From NCBI GenBank assembly GCA_947474005.1, contig CANJHI010000051.1, forward strand, positions 1 to 32,394: a stretch of 32,394 nt of DNA. Reading direction: 5' to 3'. The notes under the pieces were generated by a model, which searched no databases, was not told the DNA's origin, and saw only the letters and a list, made by a program, of their open reading frames with translations. Source of the stretch: Alphaproteobacteria bacterium. GTDB lineage: Bacteria; Pseudomonadota; Alphaproteobacteria; Reyranellales; Reyranellaceae. Positions 1-8,654 of this stretch are shown piece after piece. Position 1 is the first letter of the stretch; every line of letters starts with the position of its first letter. A program made the translations under genes and the position numbers.

Positions 1-151
1 ATGGCCGGAGACCTCATTCGAGCCTTGACGGCACAACACCAGATCAAGCCTACTACACATTGTTGCCAATCCGCGTGGCAGCCTAACCTCGGCAGACGCT
101 CCACTTATCGACGCGGAAAATCTGTTCAGACAACCGGGACCACTTCAGTGC
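1..151 (-). mobile_element. Possible end of an insertion sequence (IS3-like) at the window edge
   Basis: Read on the minus strand, the permease frame at 152-500 loses family similarity abruptly near position 150. The sequence that follows starts TGAAGTGGTCCCGGTTGTC, which looks like the TG-initiated terminal repeats of IS3-family elements. No transposase frame can be recognised in the remaining 150 bases, so the identification rests on the break and the TG end only. A contig edge shortly inside an IS copy would be a usual reason for a sequence to begin here. It could instead be an ordinary deletion junction. Confidence 0.3.
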
Positions 152-500
152 CGAGGATGACGGCGAGCGAGAAGGCGAAGAGCGTGGCGGCAATGGCCAG
201 GATGATGGTGTTGCCGAAGGCCGACGCCACTTCGGTCGCCACCGGCCGGCCCGTCCCGATCGAAGTGCCGAGATCGCCGGTCAGGGTGACGGTGAGCCAG
301 CGGAAGTACTGTACCGGCAACGGCTTGTCGAAACCGTAATACTCCTTGAGCTTGTCGACGACTTCCTTGGGCGCGTCCGGCGGTACGATGGCCGAGATCG
401 GATCGCCCGGCGCCAGATGCACCAAGGCGAAGACGAGCAACGACACGCCGAAGGCGACCGGCACCAGGTAGAGCAGTCGTCGCAGCGCATAGAGCAGCAT
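126..500 (-). pseudogene. Truncated ABC transporter permease, DppB/GsiC family
   Basis: This is the N-terminal third of a dipeptide/oligopeptide-type inner-membrane permease. It starts at ATG 498-500 with a first membrane helix at about residues 9-29, followed by the family-typical HLAPGDP stretch and a YGFDKPLPVQYF segment at about residues 55-66. Family members are about 310-330 residues long, but this frame ends after 124. The last recognisable part is the second helix (AATLFAFSLAVILG), and the final residues TEVVPVV do not fit the family. It lies 18 bases downstream of the binding-protein gene on the same strand, so the two were an operon. The conserved transport core is missing, so the product should not function. 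The rest of the transporter is not in this window. Confidence 0.85.
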
Positions 501-518
501 GCCGCCCGTCCTTCGCCG

Positions 519-2126
519 TTACTTCGCCATCTCGATGGGCGTGAGATCCTGGAACCAGCTCTGGGCCTGCACGAAGCCCTTCACCTTGGGGCTCATGGCC
601 CGCGGATTGAGATCGTGCGCGATATAGACCCAGTAGGACTGATCGACGATGTAGGTGTGTACATCGGCCAGGGCCTTGGTTTGCGCCGCGCGCTCGAAGC
701 TGGTGTGTGCCTTGTTGATCAGCTCATCCAGCTTCGGATCCTTCAGGATGCCCCAGTTGGCGCCTTTCGGCGGCACATACTCGCTGTGGTAGAGGCGCAT
801 GAAGGCCGAATAGGGATCGACGGTGGCGCGGCTGATATTGATGCCGTTGGTACCGGCCTTGGTGGAGGCGTCGCCGGTCACCGGTTGAAAGCCGAAAGTG
901 ACCAGCGCATTCCACTCCATGACTTCGAATGTCGTGTCGAAGCCCACGGCGTTCAGATTCTCCTGAACATACTCGTTCATCGGCAGCGGCAGCATCTGGC
1001 CGGAGCCCGAGGTCGAGATCGCGATCTTGATCTTGGGCTTCTTGGTCGCGCTGTAGCCGGCCTCAGCCAAAAGCTTCTTGGCTGCTTCGGGGTCATACTT
1101 GATGTCAAAGGAGGGCGAACCGAACCAGGGATGGCCGGGGTAGACCGCGCCCTTGGCCTCGATCATCAGGCCGCCCAGCAACTTGCTGAGGCCGGCGCGA
1201 TCGATGGCGAGGTTGGCGGCCTTGCGTACACGAATATCGGCGAAGGGTGAGCCTTCGACCATGCTGGGTTGGTAGGCCCAGTTGTGAGGATACTTGTTGG
1301 TGACGATCGACATGCCGCCCTGCTTCAGGCGGGGAATGGCATCGGGTGCCGGCACTTCGATCCAGTCGACCTGGCCCGCCAGCAGCGCCGCGGTCCGGGT
1401 GGCCGCTTCCGGCATCGGGAACAGCAGGACCTTGTCGAGCTTGGGCACGCGGCTCTTGTCCCAATAGCCGTCGAAGCGCGACAGCTCGAGACGCTCACGC
1501 GGCACCATGCGGTCGACCTTGAACGGACCGGTGCCAACGGGCTGCACTGCAAACTTGACCCAGTCCTTGCCGAGCTTCTCCCATTGCGTCGGACTCGAAT
1601 AGAAGATGTAGGACATGTCGTAGGGAAACAGCGCGTTCACGACGCGCGTCGAGAGTTCGACCGTATGTTTGTCGATCGCCTTCCAGGCCACCAGGGTCGG
1701 CACACGGCCTCGCGCCTGCGCGGCCTGCTTGGGATCGAATTGCGGCGACTTGTCGTTCAGGATTTTCTCGAGGTTCCAAACCACGACGTCGGCGTCGAAG
1801 TCCGAACCGTCGTGGAACTTCACGCCCTGGCGCAGTTTGAAGATCCAGCGCTTGGGATCACCCTCGACTGGCGCCCATTCGGTGGCAAGGCCGGGCTTGA
1901 TGTCAGCAATGGTGTCGGCTTTGGACAGGTCCCAGTTCACAAGCCCGTCATAGATCGTGTAGCCGGCAAATCGGTAGCCTTCGAACCCTTGGTCGGGCTG
2001 GCCCGTCGTCTGCGGAATGTCGGCAGCTGTCATGCCGATGCGCAGAGTGCCCTGGGAGAAGGCAGGCATCGCGGTTGCCGCAAGGACACCAAAGCCGGCG
2101 GCAGCCATTCGAAGGCGCTTGAACAT
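519..2126 (-). CDS. ABC transporter substrate-binding protein, family 5 (DppA/OppA-like)
   Basis: This is a periplasmic solute-binding protein of 535 residues for a peptide/opine/nickel-type ABC importer. A Sec signal peptide is visible (basic MFKRLR, a hydrophobic core, then PAFSQG). The family core follows: a GYTIYDGLV region, ATEWAP, FKLRQGVKFHDG at about residue 100, PVGTGPFK, and RKAANLAIDR. The start at 2126 has a good ribosome site, GAGGAG, in the preceding bases. The truncated permease lies 18 bases downstream. The protein is clearly paralogous to the one encoded at 3880-5502 and is transcribed away from it, with an amidase in between. The ligand cannot be told from sequence. Confidence 0.93.
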   Translation of the reverse strand: MFKRLRMAAAGFGVLAATAMPAFSQGTLRIGMTAADIPQTTGQPDQGFEGYRFAGYTIYDGLVNWDLSKADTIADIKPGLATEWAPVEGDPKRWIFKLRQGVKFHDGSDFDADVVVWNLEKILNDKSPQFDPKQAAQARGRVPTLVAWKAIDKHTVELSTRVVNALFPYDMSYIFYSSPTQWEKLGKDWVKFAVQPVGTGPFKVDRMVPRERLELSRFDGYWDKSRVPKLDKVLLFPMPEAATRTAALLAGQVDWIEVPAPDAIPRLKQGGMSIVTNKYPHNWAYQPSMVEGSPFADIRVRKAANLAIDRAGLSKLLGGLMIEAKGAVYPGHPWFGSPSFDIKYDPEAAKKLLAEAGYSATKKPKIKIAISTSGSGQMLPLPMNEYVQENLNAVGFDTTFEVMEWNALVTFGFQPVTGDASTKAGTNGINISRATVDPYSAFMRLYHSEYVPPKGANWGILKDPKLDELINKAHTSFERAAQTKALADVHTYIVDQSYWVYIAHDLNPRAMSPKVKGFVQAQSWFQDLTPIEMAK

Positions 2127-2262
2127 TCACTGCTCCTCAGTTCGGCGCCGCCCTGCAAGGCGCGCTCACCTACCCGTCATGCAAGCGGCAAGCCAATGCC
2201 ATGCGAAGGTCCGCGAATGACGCGGCATGTCGATTGCATGATCGCCGCAGCGGACGATCTGA
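2127..2262. promoter_or_regulatory. Divergent intergenic region between binding protein and amidase operon
   Basis: This 136-base gap separates the minus-strand binding-protein gene from the plus-strand small-subunit/amidase pair, so it should hold the promoters of both. I see no convincing -35/-10 pair or palindromic operator in it. The call rests on gene orientation alone. Confidence 0.4.
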
Positions 2263-2469
2263 ATGACATCGCCGATGAAGCCACCAACGCTCGAGGAGTT
2301 TCGTGCGCGCGCCGCGCTGACCGGCCTCACTCTGACCGAGGAGGACATTGGTCATCTCCACAAGGGCTATGTCGGTTTGCTGGGTTTGATGGAGCGCATC
2401 CCCCAGCGCTGGGCCTGGGCCGCCGAACCGCCGCACGTTTTCTGCGCCGACGATATAGGCGCGCCATGA
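2263..2469 (+). CDS. Small AtzG/GatC-like subunit preceding an amidase (DUF4089-like)
   Basis: This 68-residue protein (64 if the second ATG at 2275 is used) has a helical sequence, LEEFRARAALTGLTLTEED, and ends with an EPPHVF motif. Such a tail resembles the C-terminal belt of GatC/AtzG-type small proteins that bind amidase-signature subunits. Its stop overlaps the amidase start in an ATGA at 2466-2469, so the two are translationally coupled. This points to a heteromeric amidase comparable to AtzG-AtzE. The family assignment is inferred from size, tail motif and position. No strong ribosome site precedes either start. Confidence 0.65.
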   Translation: MTSPMKPPTLEEFRARAALTGLTLTEEDIGHLHKGYVGLLGLMERIPQRWAWAAEPPHVFCADDIGAP

Positions 2470-3863
2470 CAGACCTCACGACCCTCAGCATCGCCGAGGC
2501 GGGGCGCCTCATGACGTCGGGCGAGCTCACCTCGACCGCCCTCACCGAGGCATTCCTCGCGCGCATCGCCGTCGTCGATCACAAGATCGCGAGTTACATC
2601 ACCGTCACGGGTGACCTTGCACTTGCCGCCGCCCAGCAGGCTGACATGGAGAGAGCAGGCGGCCTCAGCCGAGGCCCGCTGCACGGCATCCCGATCGCGC
2701 TGAAGGATATCTACGAAACCGCCGGCGTCAGGACGACGGGTCACTCGCATCTGCGCGTCGACTACGTGCCGGCCATCGATGCCGAGACGGTGCGACGCTT
2801 GAAGAGTGGCGGCGCCGTGATTCTCGGCAAGCTCGCCACCCACGAATTCGCCAACGGCGCGATGACGCCCGACCAGCCTTTCCCGGCGGCGCGCAACCCC
2901 TGGAACACCGACTATCAGCCCGGCGGATCTTCCAGCGGCTCGGGCGCCGCCGTCGCCGGCGCGCTCTGCATGGGCGCCTTGGGCTCGGACACGGGCGGAT
3001 CGATCCGCAATCCGGCCGGGTTCTGCGGCACCGCGGGCATCAAGCCGACCTATGGCCTGGTGAGCCGCTGCGGCATCTATCCGCTATCGTTCAGCCTCGA
3101 CACGGCGGGCCCGCTCACCTGGACGGTGGAAGACTCGGCTCTGATGCTCGACGTCCTGGCCGGGCACGATCCCAACGACCAGGCGTCGGCCCGTGCCCCC
3201 AAGGTCGACTATGGCGCTTCTGCGCATCGCTCCATCAAGGGCATGCGCATCGCGCTGGCGCGGAGCTGGTATGAGAGCGAAATCGCCAGCGTCACGCCCG
3301 AGATGAAGAAAGGCATCGACGATGCGGTCGAGGTGCTGCGCGACCAGGGCGCGATCATTGAAGACGTCGTCTTTCCCGACATCCGCGACTACCACATCTG
3401 CGGTCGCGTCATCATCACCGTCGAGGCCCATGCCATCCATCGCCGTGATGTGATCGAGACACCTGAGAAGTTCGGCTACACGACGCGCCGCCGCTTCCAG
3501 CTCGGCGCCTTCCTCAGCGCCGAGCAATATCTCTCCGCCGTGCGTTTCCGGCGCAAGTTGCAGCAGGACACGCGGGCGGCCATGCGCGGCTACGACCTGG
3601 TGATGGCGGCCAATCAGTGGGGCGGGCCCGAGGTATTCGAGGAGCCGCAGCAGATCTTCCACTTCCTCGGCAAGCCGTCGCTTTCCATGCCGTTCAACGT
3701 CACCGGCCAGCCGGCCATGACGGTGTGCTGCGGCTTCGGCAGCGACGGTTTTCCGCTCGCCTTCCAGCTCGCCGGGCGGCCGTTCGACGAGGCCAGCGTC
3801 TTTGCCGCCGGCGCCGCCTACGAACGCGCAACGCCGTGGCGGGCGCGGCGACCCACGCTTTGA
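2466..3863 (+). CDS. Amidase signature family hydrolase (AtzE/GatA-like)
   Basis: This cytoplasmic 465-residue amidase hydrolyses a carboxamide bond. The Ser-cisSer-Lys triad is intact: Lys80 in LKDIYETAG, Ser155 in GGSSSGSG, and Ser179 in GSDTGGSIRNPAG. The 24-residue spacing between the two serines matches GatA and FAAH. Length fits the family. The ATG at 2466 was chosen because it overlaps the stop of the small upstream gene and because the coding similarity starts there, although the frame is open further upstream. It is followed 16 bases later by a binding protein, which suggests that an imported amide or peptide-like compound is hydrolysed. It is unlikely to be the tRNA amidotransferase GatA, because no gatB or gatC neighbours are present. 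Confidence 0.92.
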   Translation: MTDLTTLSIAEAGRLMTSGELTSTALTEAFLARIAVVDHKIASYITVTGDLALAAAQQADMERAGGLSRGPLHGIPIALKDIYETAGVRTTGHSHLRVDYVPAIDAETVRRLKSGGAVILGKLATHEFANGAMTPDQPFPAARNPWNTDYQPGGSSSGSGAAVAGALCMGALGSDTGGSIRNPAGFCGTAGIKPTYGLVSRCGIYPLSFSLDTAGPLTWTVEDSALMLDVLAGHDPNDQASARAPKVDYGASAHRSIKGMRIALARSWYESEIASVTPEMKKGIDDAVEVLRDQGAIIEDVVFPDIRDYHICGRVIITVEAHAIHRRDVIETPEKFGYTTRRRFQLGAFLSAEQYLSAVRFRRKLQQDTRAAMRGYDLVMAANQWGGPEVFEEPQQIFHFLGKPSLSMPFNVTGQPAMTVCCGFGSDGFPLAFQLAGRPFDEASVFAAGAAYERATPWRARRPTL

Positions 3864-3879
3864 CTTCCAGGAGAACACG

Positions 3880-5502
3880 ATGAACGACCACAAGCACAAG
3901 GTCTCACGGCGTTCATTGCTCGCCGGCGCCAGTGCGCTTGCCCTGCCGATGGGCCTAGGGGCGCCCGCCCATGCCCAGGAAACCGTGGTGCGCTTCGGCA
4001 TCTCGATGGCCGACGTGCCGCTCACCACCGGCCAGCCCGACCGCGGTGCCGGCGCCTACAAATTCACCGGCTATACGATCTACGATCCGCTGGTTGCCTG
4101 GGAGATGGACGTCTCCGACCGCCCGGGCAAGCTGATCCCCGGCCTCGCCACTGAGTGGAAAGTCAGCGACACCGACAAGACGCTGTGGACCTTCAAGCTG
4201 CGCCCTGGCGTGAAGTTTCATGACGGATCGTCGTTCGATGCCGATTCAGTGGTCTGGAACTTCGACAAGGTGTTCGACACCAAGTCCCCGCAGTTCGACC
4301 AGCGCCAGGCCTCGCAGGTCCGCCCGCGCCTGCCGTCGGTCGCAAGCTACAAGAAAATCGACGAAATGACCGTCGAGGTAAAGACCAAGGTCGTCGACGC
4401 GCTCTTCCCCTACCAGATGCTCTGGTTCCTGGTGTGTAGCCCCGCCCAGTGGGAGAAGATGGGCAAGGACTGGAACAAGGTCGCGTCGGAGCCGTCCGGC
4501 ACCGGCCCGTTCAAGCTTGCCCGGCTGGTGCCCCGCGAACGCGCCGAACTGGTCAAGAACGAGGCCTATTGGAACCCCAAGCGCATCCCCAAGGCCGATC
4601 GCATGGTACTGATCGTGGCGCCCGAAGCTTCCACCCGCACCGCTGCCTTGCTGTCAGGCGCCGTTGACCTGATCGAAACGCCGCCGCCCGACGCCGTCGA
4701 TCGCCTCACCAAGGGCGGCATGAGGATCGTCCAGAACGTGACGCCCCACGTCTGGAACTATCATCCCTCGATGCTGCCGGGCTCGCCCTGGACCGACATC
4801 CGCCTGCGCAAGGCCGCCAACCTCGCCATCGACCGCAACGCCATCGTCCAGCTCCTGGGCGGCCTCGCCCAGCCCGCCTTCGGCCAGGTCGACCGCACCA
4901 GCCCGTGGTTCGGCAAGCCCAGCTTCGAGATCAAATACGCCCCCGACGAAGCCCGCACCCTTATGAGCGCCGCAGGCTTCAGCAAGACCCAGCCGCTGAA
5001 AACCAAGTTCGTGGTGGCCTCGGGCGGCACTGGCCAGATGCTGTCGCTGCCCATGAACGAGGCCATCCAGGAGATGTTCAAGGACGTCTACATCGACCTC
5101 GAGTTCAAGGTCGTCGAACTCGAGGCGCTCTACACCGCCTGGCGCGCCGGCGCCAAGGCCGAGATGAACAAGGACGTCACCGCCAACAACATCGCCTATG
5201 TGACGTCGGACCCGCTCTATGCCTTCACGCGCTTCTTCGCCTCCAACCAGGCCTCACCCGTCGGCGTGAACTGGAGCAACTACGCCAGTCCCGAGGTCGA
5301 CAAGCTGATCGACCAGGCACTGGCGACCTTCGATGCCAGCCAGCAGGACGCCATCATGGCCAAGGTGCACGAGAAGGTCGTCGACGATGCCGTCCTGATC
5401 TGGGTAGTGCACGACACCAACCCGCATGCGCTGTCGCCCAAGATCAAGTCCTACATCCAGGCCCAGCACTGGTTCCAGGACCTGACGACGATCGGGGTTT
5501 GA
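3880..5502 (+). CDS. ABC transporter substrate-binding protein, family 5, Tat-type signal
   Basis: This periplasmic binding protein has 540 residues. The ATG at 3880 follows CAGGAG with good spacing. The N-terminus carries a twin-arginine type signal (KVSRRSLLAG, then a hydrophobic stretch ending AHAQE), unlike its Sec-type paralogue at 519-2126. The two proteins align over their whole length, for example TTGQPD, GYTIYD, VKFHDGS, SPQFD, TGPFK, VPRER and RKAANLAIDR. It is encoded 16 bases after the amidase and is probably in the same operon. No permease or ATPase gene follows, so it must share transport components encoded elsewhere. Confidence 0.93.
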   Translation: MNDHKHKVSRRSLLAGASALALPMGLGAPAHAQETVVRFGISMADVPLTTGQPDRGAGAYKFTGYTIYDPLVAWEMDVSDRPGKLIPGLATEWKVSDTDKTLWTFKLRPGVKFHDGSSFDADSVVWNFDKVFDTKSPQFDQRQASQVRPRLPSVASYKKIDEMTVEVKTKVVDALFPYQMLWFLVCSPAQWEKMGKDWNKVASEPSGTGPFKLARLVPRERAELVKNEAYWNPKRIPKADRMVLIVAPEASTRTAALLSGAVDLIETPPPDAVDRLTKGGMRIVQNVTPHVWNYHPSMLPGSPWTDIRLRKAANLAIDRNAIVQLLGGLAQPAFGQVDRTSPWFGKPSFEIKYAPDEARTLMSAAGFSKTQPLKTKFVVASGGTGQMLSLPMNEAIQEMFKDVYIDLEFKVVELEALYTAWRAGAKAEMNKDVTANNIAYVTSDPLYAFTRFFASNQASPVGVNWSNYASPEVDKLIDQALATFDASQQDAIMAKVHEKVVDDAVLIWVVHDTNPHALSPKIKSYIQAQHWFQDLTTIGV

Positions 5503-5509
5503 TCGGCGT

Positions 5510-6229
5510 CTAACAGCCGATCTTCTTCGCCACTTCGATGATCGAATTGCCGACGGCATCCCAGTCGCCCTCGGCCTTGAGATCGCGCTTCTGGCCGGCG
5601 CCGTGTTCGCCGGTGCGCAGCACGAAGCCCGTCGACAGGCCGCACTTCTGCGCCGCCAGCAAGTCGCCGTTGTGGGCGGCCACCAGCATCACCTGGTGCG
5701 GCTTCAGGTACATGCTGCTGACCACGCCGAGATAGGCCTCGGGGTCGGGCTTGTAGTGATGGAAGGTCTCGCCCGAGAAGCAGTGGTCCCAAGGAATGCC
5801 GGCGTTCTTGGCCATGTTGATCAGCAGCGCCACGTTGCCGTTGCTGAGGGTGGCCACGACATACTTCTTCTTCATCATGCCGATGCCCTCGACCGAGTCG
5901 GCCCACGGCCGCAGCTTGTGCCAGAGGTGGGTGAATTCCCACGAGCCCGCCTCGCCCGGATGCTTCAGGCCCCGCTTCTCGAGCAGCATCTCGAACGCTT
6001 CCTTGTGCAGGTCGTCGATGCGGGTCCAGGGCAGCTGGCCCTTGCGCACGCGGGCCATCTGCGGCTGGTAAAGTCCGCGCCAGTCATCGGCGAAGCTCGT
6101 CCAGTCGGTGTCGATTCCGTACTTCTTGCCGAGCTTGGGCAGGTCCTCGATCAGGCTGCCGCGCCAATCCACCACCGTGCCGAACACATCGAAGATGCAG
6201 ACCTTCAGGTCCGAGAGATCCCTGCTCAT
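5510..6229 (-). CDS. Haloacid dehalogenase type II-like HAD hydrolase
   Basis: This cytoplasmic HAD-superfamily hydrolase has 239 residues. Motif I is FDVFGTVVDW with nucleophile Asp14, motif II is TLSNGN, the motif III lysine is in HHYKPDPEAY, and motif IV is AAHNGDL. The layout matches the type II (S)-2-haloacid dehalogenase group, which covers haloacid dehalogenases and phosphatases, so the substrate is open. The ATG at 6229 was chosen because GGAGGA precedes it and the family N-terminus starts there; the open frame continues upstream without similarity. It converges with the binding-protein gene (7 bases between stops) and diverges from tag. Confidence 0.9.
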   Translation of the reverse strand: MSRDLSDLKVCIFDVFGTVVDWRGSLIEDLPKLGKKYGIDTDWTSFADDWRGLYQPQMARVRKGQLPWTRIDDLHKEAFEMLLEKRGLKHPGEAGSWEFTHLWHKLRPWADSVEGIGMMKKKYVVATLSNGNVALLINMAKNAGIPWDHCFSGETFHHYKPDPEAYLGVVSSMYLKPHQVMLVAAHNGDLLAAQKCGLSTGFVLRTGEHGAGQKRDLKAEGDWDAVGNSIIEVAKKIGC

Positions 6230-6290
6230 TTGTCTTTCCTCCGTTTGTCCCAGTGTGGCGTCTCGTGGCGCGCTTGGGTAGGGTCCGCGC

Positions 6291-6881
6291 ATGGTTTGGA
6301 AACATGACACTGTCGCCGGCACCGACGGCAAGCCGCGATGCGGTTGGGCATCGGCCGATCCCCTCTACGAAAAGTACCACGACAAGGAATGGGGCCGCCC
6401 GCTCAAGGACGACCGCGCCCTGTTCGAACTGCTGACGCTGGAAGGCTGCCAGGCCGGCCTTTCGTGGATCACCGTGCTGCGCAAGCGTGAGCATTACCGC
6501 AAGGTCTATGACGGGTTCGATGCCCACAAGATCGCCCGTTACACACCGGCCAAACTCGCCAAGCTGCTGGCCGATCCCGGCATCATCCGCCACCGGGGCA
6601 AGATCGCGGCCAGCGTCACCAACGCCCAAGCCTTCCTGAAACTGGTCGAGCGTGAAGGCTCCTTCTATCGCTGGCTGCGCAAGACCGTGGGCGACCAATC
6701 CCACATCAGGCCAAAGACACTGAAGGACGTGCCGGCGCGCACGCCGCAGAGCGACGCATTGGCCAAGGCGCTCGCCAAGGAAGGTTTCAAGTTCGTGGGC
6801 TCGACCATCTGCTACGCCTTCATGCAGGCGTCGGGCATGGTCGACGACCATGTCTTGGGCTGTCATCGCCGTAAGGAGTAG
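6291..6881 (+). CDS. tag: DNA-3-methyladenine glycosylase I
   Basis: This 196-residue base-excision repair enzyme removes 3-methyladenine from alkylated DNA. The family hallmarks are present: RCGWASADPLYEKYHDKEWG near the N-terminus, the LTLEGCQAGLSW stretch, IIRHRGKI, and a C-terminal DDHVLGCH. The Cys and His residues at both ends correspond to the structural zinc site of the E. coli enzyme. Length fits the family (about 187-200). It diverges from the HAD gene across 61 bases and is followed 3 bases later by the M81 peptidase gene, so the two may be cotranscribed. Confidence 0.95.
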   Translation: MVWKHDTVAGTDGKPRCGWASADPLYEKYHDKEWGRPLKDDRALFELLTLEGCQAGLSWITVLRKREHYRKVYDGFDAHKIARYTPAKLAKLLADPGIIRHRGKIAASVTNAQAFLKLVEREGSFYRWLRKTVGDQSHIRPKTLKDVPARTPQSDALAKALAKEGFKFVGSTICYAFMQASGMVDDHVLGCHRRKE

Positions 6882-6884
6882 ATT

Positions 6885-8345
6885 TTGACCAAGCGTGTTT
6901 TTATCGCGGCGTTGGGTACTGAAACCAACCAGTTCGTGCCCTTCCCGACCGGCCTGCGCGGCTACCAGGAACACGGCATCTGGCGCGGCGACGCGACTCA
7001 GCACGAGCCCACCAACTTCACCGCGCCGCTGCATGTCTGGCGCAAGGAGACGGAGAAGCGCGGCTGGACGGTGATCGAGGGGCTCGCCACCTTCGCAGCT
7101 CCCTCCGGCACCACGGTGCGCAAGGTCTACGAGGATTTCCGCGACGAGGTCCTGGCCGGCGTGACGGCGGCGCTGCCGCTCGACGCCGTGCTGATCAACG
7201 TCCACGGCGCGATGGTGGCCGACGGCTACGACGACTGCGAGGGCGACCTGCTCTCGAAGATCCGCGCCATCGTCGGCCCCAAGGTGGCGATCGGCGCCGA
7301 GTTCGACCTGCACTGCCACCTGAGCGCCCTGATGCTCGACAGCGCTGACGTGCTGGTAGGCTACAAGGAATACCCGCACACCGACACGATGGAGCGGGCG
7401 GCCGAGCTGTTCGTCCTCATCGCCGACACGGTGGAGGGCAAGGTGAAGCCGGTCATGGCGCGCTACGACTGCCGCATGATCGCGCAGTACCGCACCTCCG
7501 TGCCGCCGATCAACGAGTTCGTGGTCCGCATGAAGTCGCTCGAAGGCAAGGACGGCATCCTCTCCGTCTCCTTGAGCCACGGCTTCTCCTTCGCTGACGT
7601 CGAGGATGTCGGCACCCGCACCCTCGTCGTGGCGGACGGCGACATGAAGAAGGCCGAAGCGCTGGCCCAGCAGCTCGGCCAGGAGCTGTGGGCCAACCGC
7701 GAGCGCTACGCCACCAAGTACCTCACCATCGCCGAGGCGATGGACCGCGCCGCCTCGCATAACCAGGGCCCGTTGGTGCTGGCCGACCGCGCCGACAATC
7801 CCGGCTCCGGGGCGCCCGGCGATTCGACCTTCGTGCTGAAGGCGCTGGTCGAACGCGAGATCGGCCCCGCCCTGTTCGGCGTGATGTGGGACCCGATGGC
7901 CTTCCAGATCGCCGAGGAGGCGGGCGAGGGTGCCCGCATCCGCATGCGGCTGGGCGGCAAGTCGGGCGCGGTGAGCGGCGAGCCGGTCGACCTCGACGTC
8001 ACGGTGAAGAAGATCGCGCGCAACGTCTTCCAGCCCTACGGGCCGGTGATGTCGCCGCTGGGCGACATGGCGCTCTTGTCCTCGGAACACGTCGACGTCG
8101 CGATCTGCACGCGGCGCACCCAGACCTTCCACGCCGACGCCTTCCGCGCGGTCGGCGCCGATCCCGCCGACTACCGCGTCGTGATCGTGAAGTCGGCGCA
8201 GCATTTCTATAACGGCTTCGTGGGGCTGGCGAAGGAGATCCTCTACGTCGCCTCCCCCGGCGCCGCCGACCCCGACGTCACGCGCTGGCCCTACACCAAG
8301 CGCAAGACGCCGTTCTGGCCCAAGGTCGCCGACCCCTGGAAGTAG
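6885..8345 (+). CDS. M81 family metallopeptidase (MlrC-like), TTG start
   Basis: This 486-residue zinc-dependent hydrolase is of the family of MlrC, which breaks small linear peptides released from microcystin; most members have unknown substrates. The N-terminal half carries the metal site: GAEFDLHCHLS (Asp and His) and the His of KEYPHTDTMERA. The C-terminal half carries LADRADNPGSGAPGDST, typical of the MlrC C-terminal domain. The start is TTG at 6885, supported by AAGGAG at 6873-6878, six bases upstream. With the amidase and the binding proteins nearby, a role in using unusual peptides or amides is plausible but not shown. Confidence 0.92.
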   Translation: MTKRVFIAALGTETNQFVPFPTGLRGYQEHGIWRGDATQHEPTNFTAPLHVWRKETEKRGWTVIEGLATFAAPSGTTVRKVYEDFRDEVLAGVTAALPLDAVLINVHGAMVADGYDDCEGDLLSKIRAIVGPKVAIGAEFDLHCHLSALMLDSADVLVGYKEYPHTDTMERAAELFVLIADTVEGKVKPVMARYDCRMIAQYRTSVPPINEFVVRMKSLEGKDGILSVSLSHGFSFADVEDVGTRTLVVADGDMKKAEALAQQLGQELWANRERYATKYLTIAEAMDRAASHNQGPLVLADRADNPGSGAPGDSTFVLKALVEREIGPALFGVMWDPMAFQIAEEAGEGARIRMRLGGKSGAVSGEPVDLDVTVKKIARNVFQPYGPVMSPLGDMALLSSEHVDVAICTRRTQTFHADAFRAVGADPADYRVVIVKSAQHFYNGFVGLAKEILYVASPGAADPDVTRWPYTKRKTPFWPKVADPWK

Positions 8346-8654
8346 CGCCCGGGGCCTGACGCTTTTGCCGACGCCCCGGTGTCGGGAAAATCCTGTCGGA
8401 AAATTCAAGGCGTTGATCGGCAAGGCATTTCGCCGGTCGTTTTCCGACACCCTCGCGTCGAAGAATGCGGGCGGTGTCGGGAAAAAATGCCGGCACACTG
8501 CCAGTATCTCGGTGTCCACATGGCTGAGCTGACGCCCGGTCGGGCAAAGCCGGCCGCGCAGTGATGCGACCGCCCCGATATTTCTTCACAGATCGGCCGA
8601 CGACTACGGCTAGCCCGTCGTCGCGCGCTCGGCGACGTGGCAGACCGGTCATTA
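8346..8654. repeat. Non-coding stretch with clustered inverted copies of GGTGTCGGGAAAA
   Basis: This 309-base gap between convergent genes holds no convincing gene. It contains five full or partial copies of one motif in alternating orientation: TTTTGCCGACGCC at 8363-8375 (minus), GGTGTCGGGAAAA at 8378-8390 (plus), GTCGGAAAAT at 8395-8404 (plus, partial), TTTTCCGACACC at 8440-8451 (minus) and GGTGTCGGGAAAAAA at 8473-8487 (plus). Neighbouring copies could pair into alternative hairpins. The rest, to 8654, shows nothing I can identify. Confidence 0.6.

Noticed and set aside
1..339. A 112-codon plus-strand frame at the window start
   Set aside because: It is antisense to the permease remnant, runs across the junction and has no recognisable motif.
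2466..3863. GatA of the tRNA amidotransferase
   Set aside because: The catalytic motifs are shared by all amidase-signature enzymes; gatB is absent and the context is an uptake locus.
6084..8519. An 811-codon open frame on the minus strand over tag and the M81 gene
   Set aside because: It is antisense to two genes with clear family motifs; its composition (rich in His, Arg, Val, Asp) is that of a GC-bias shadow frame.
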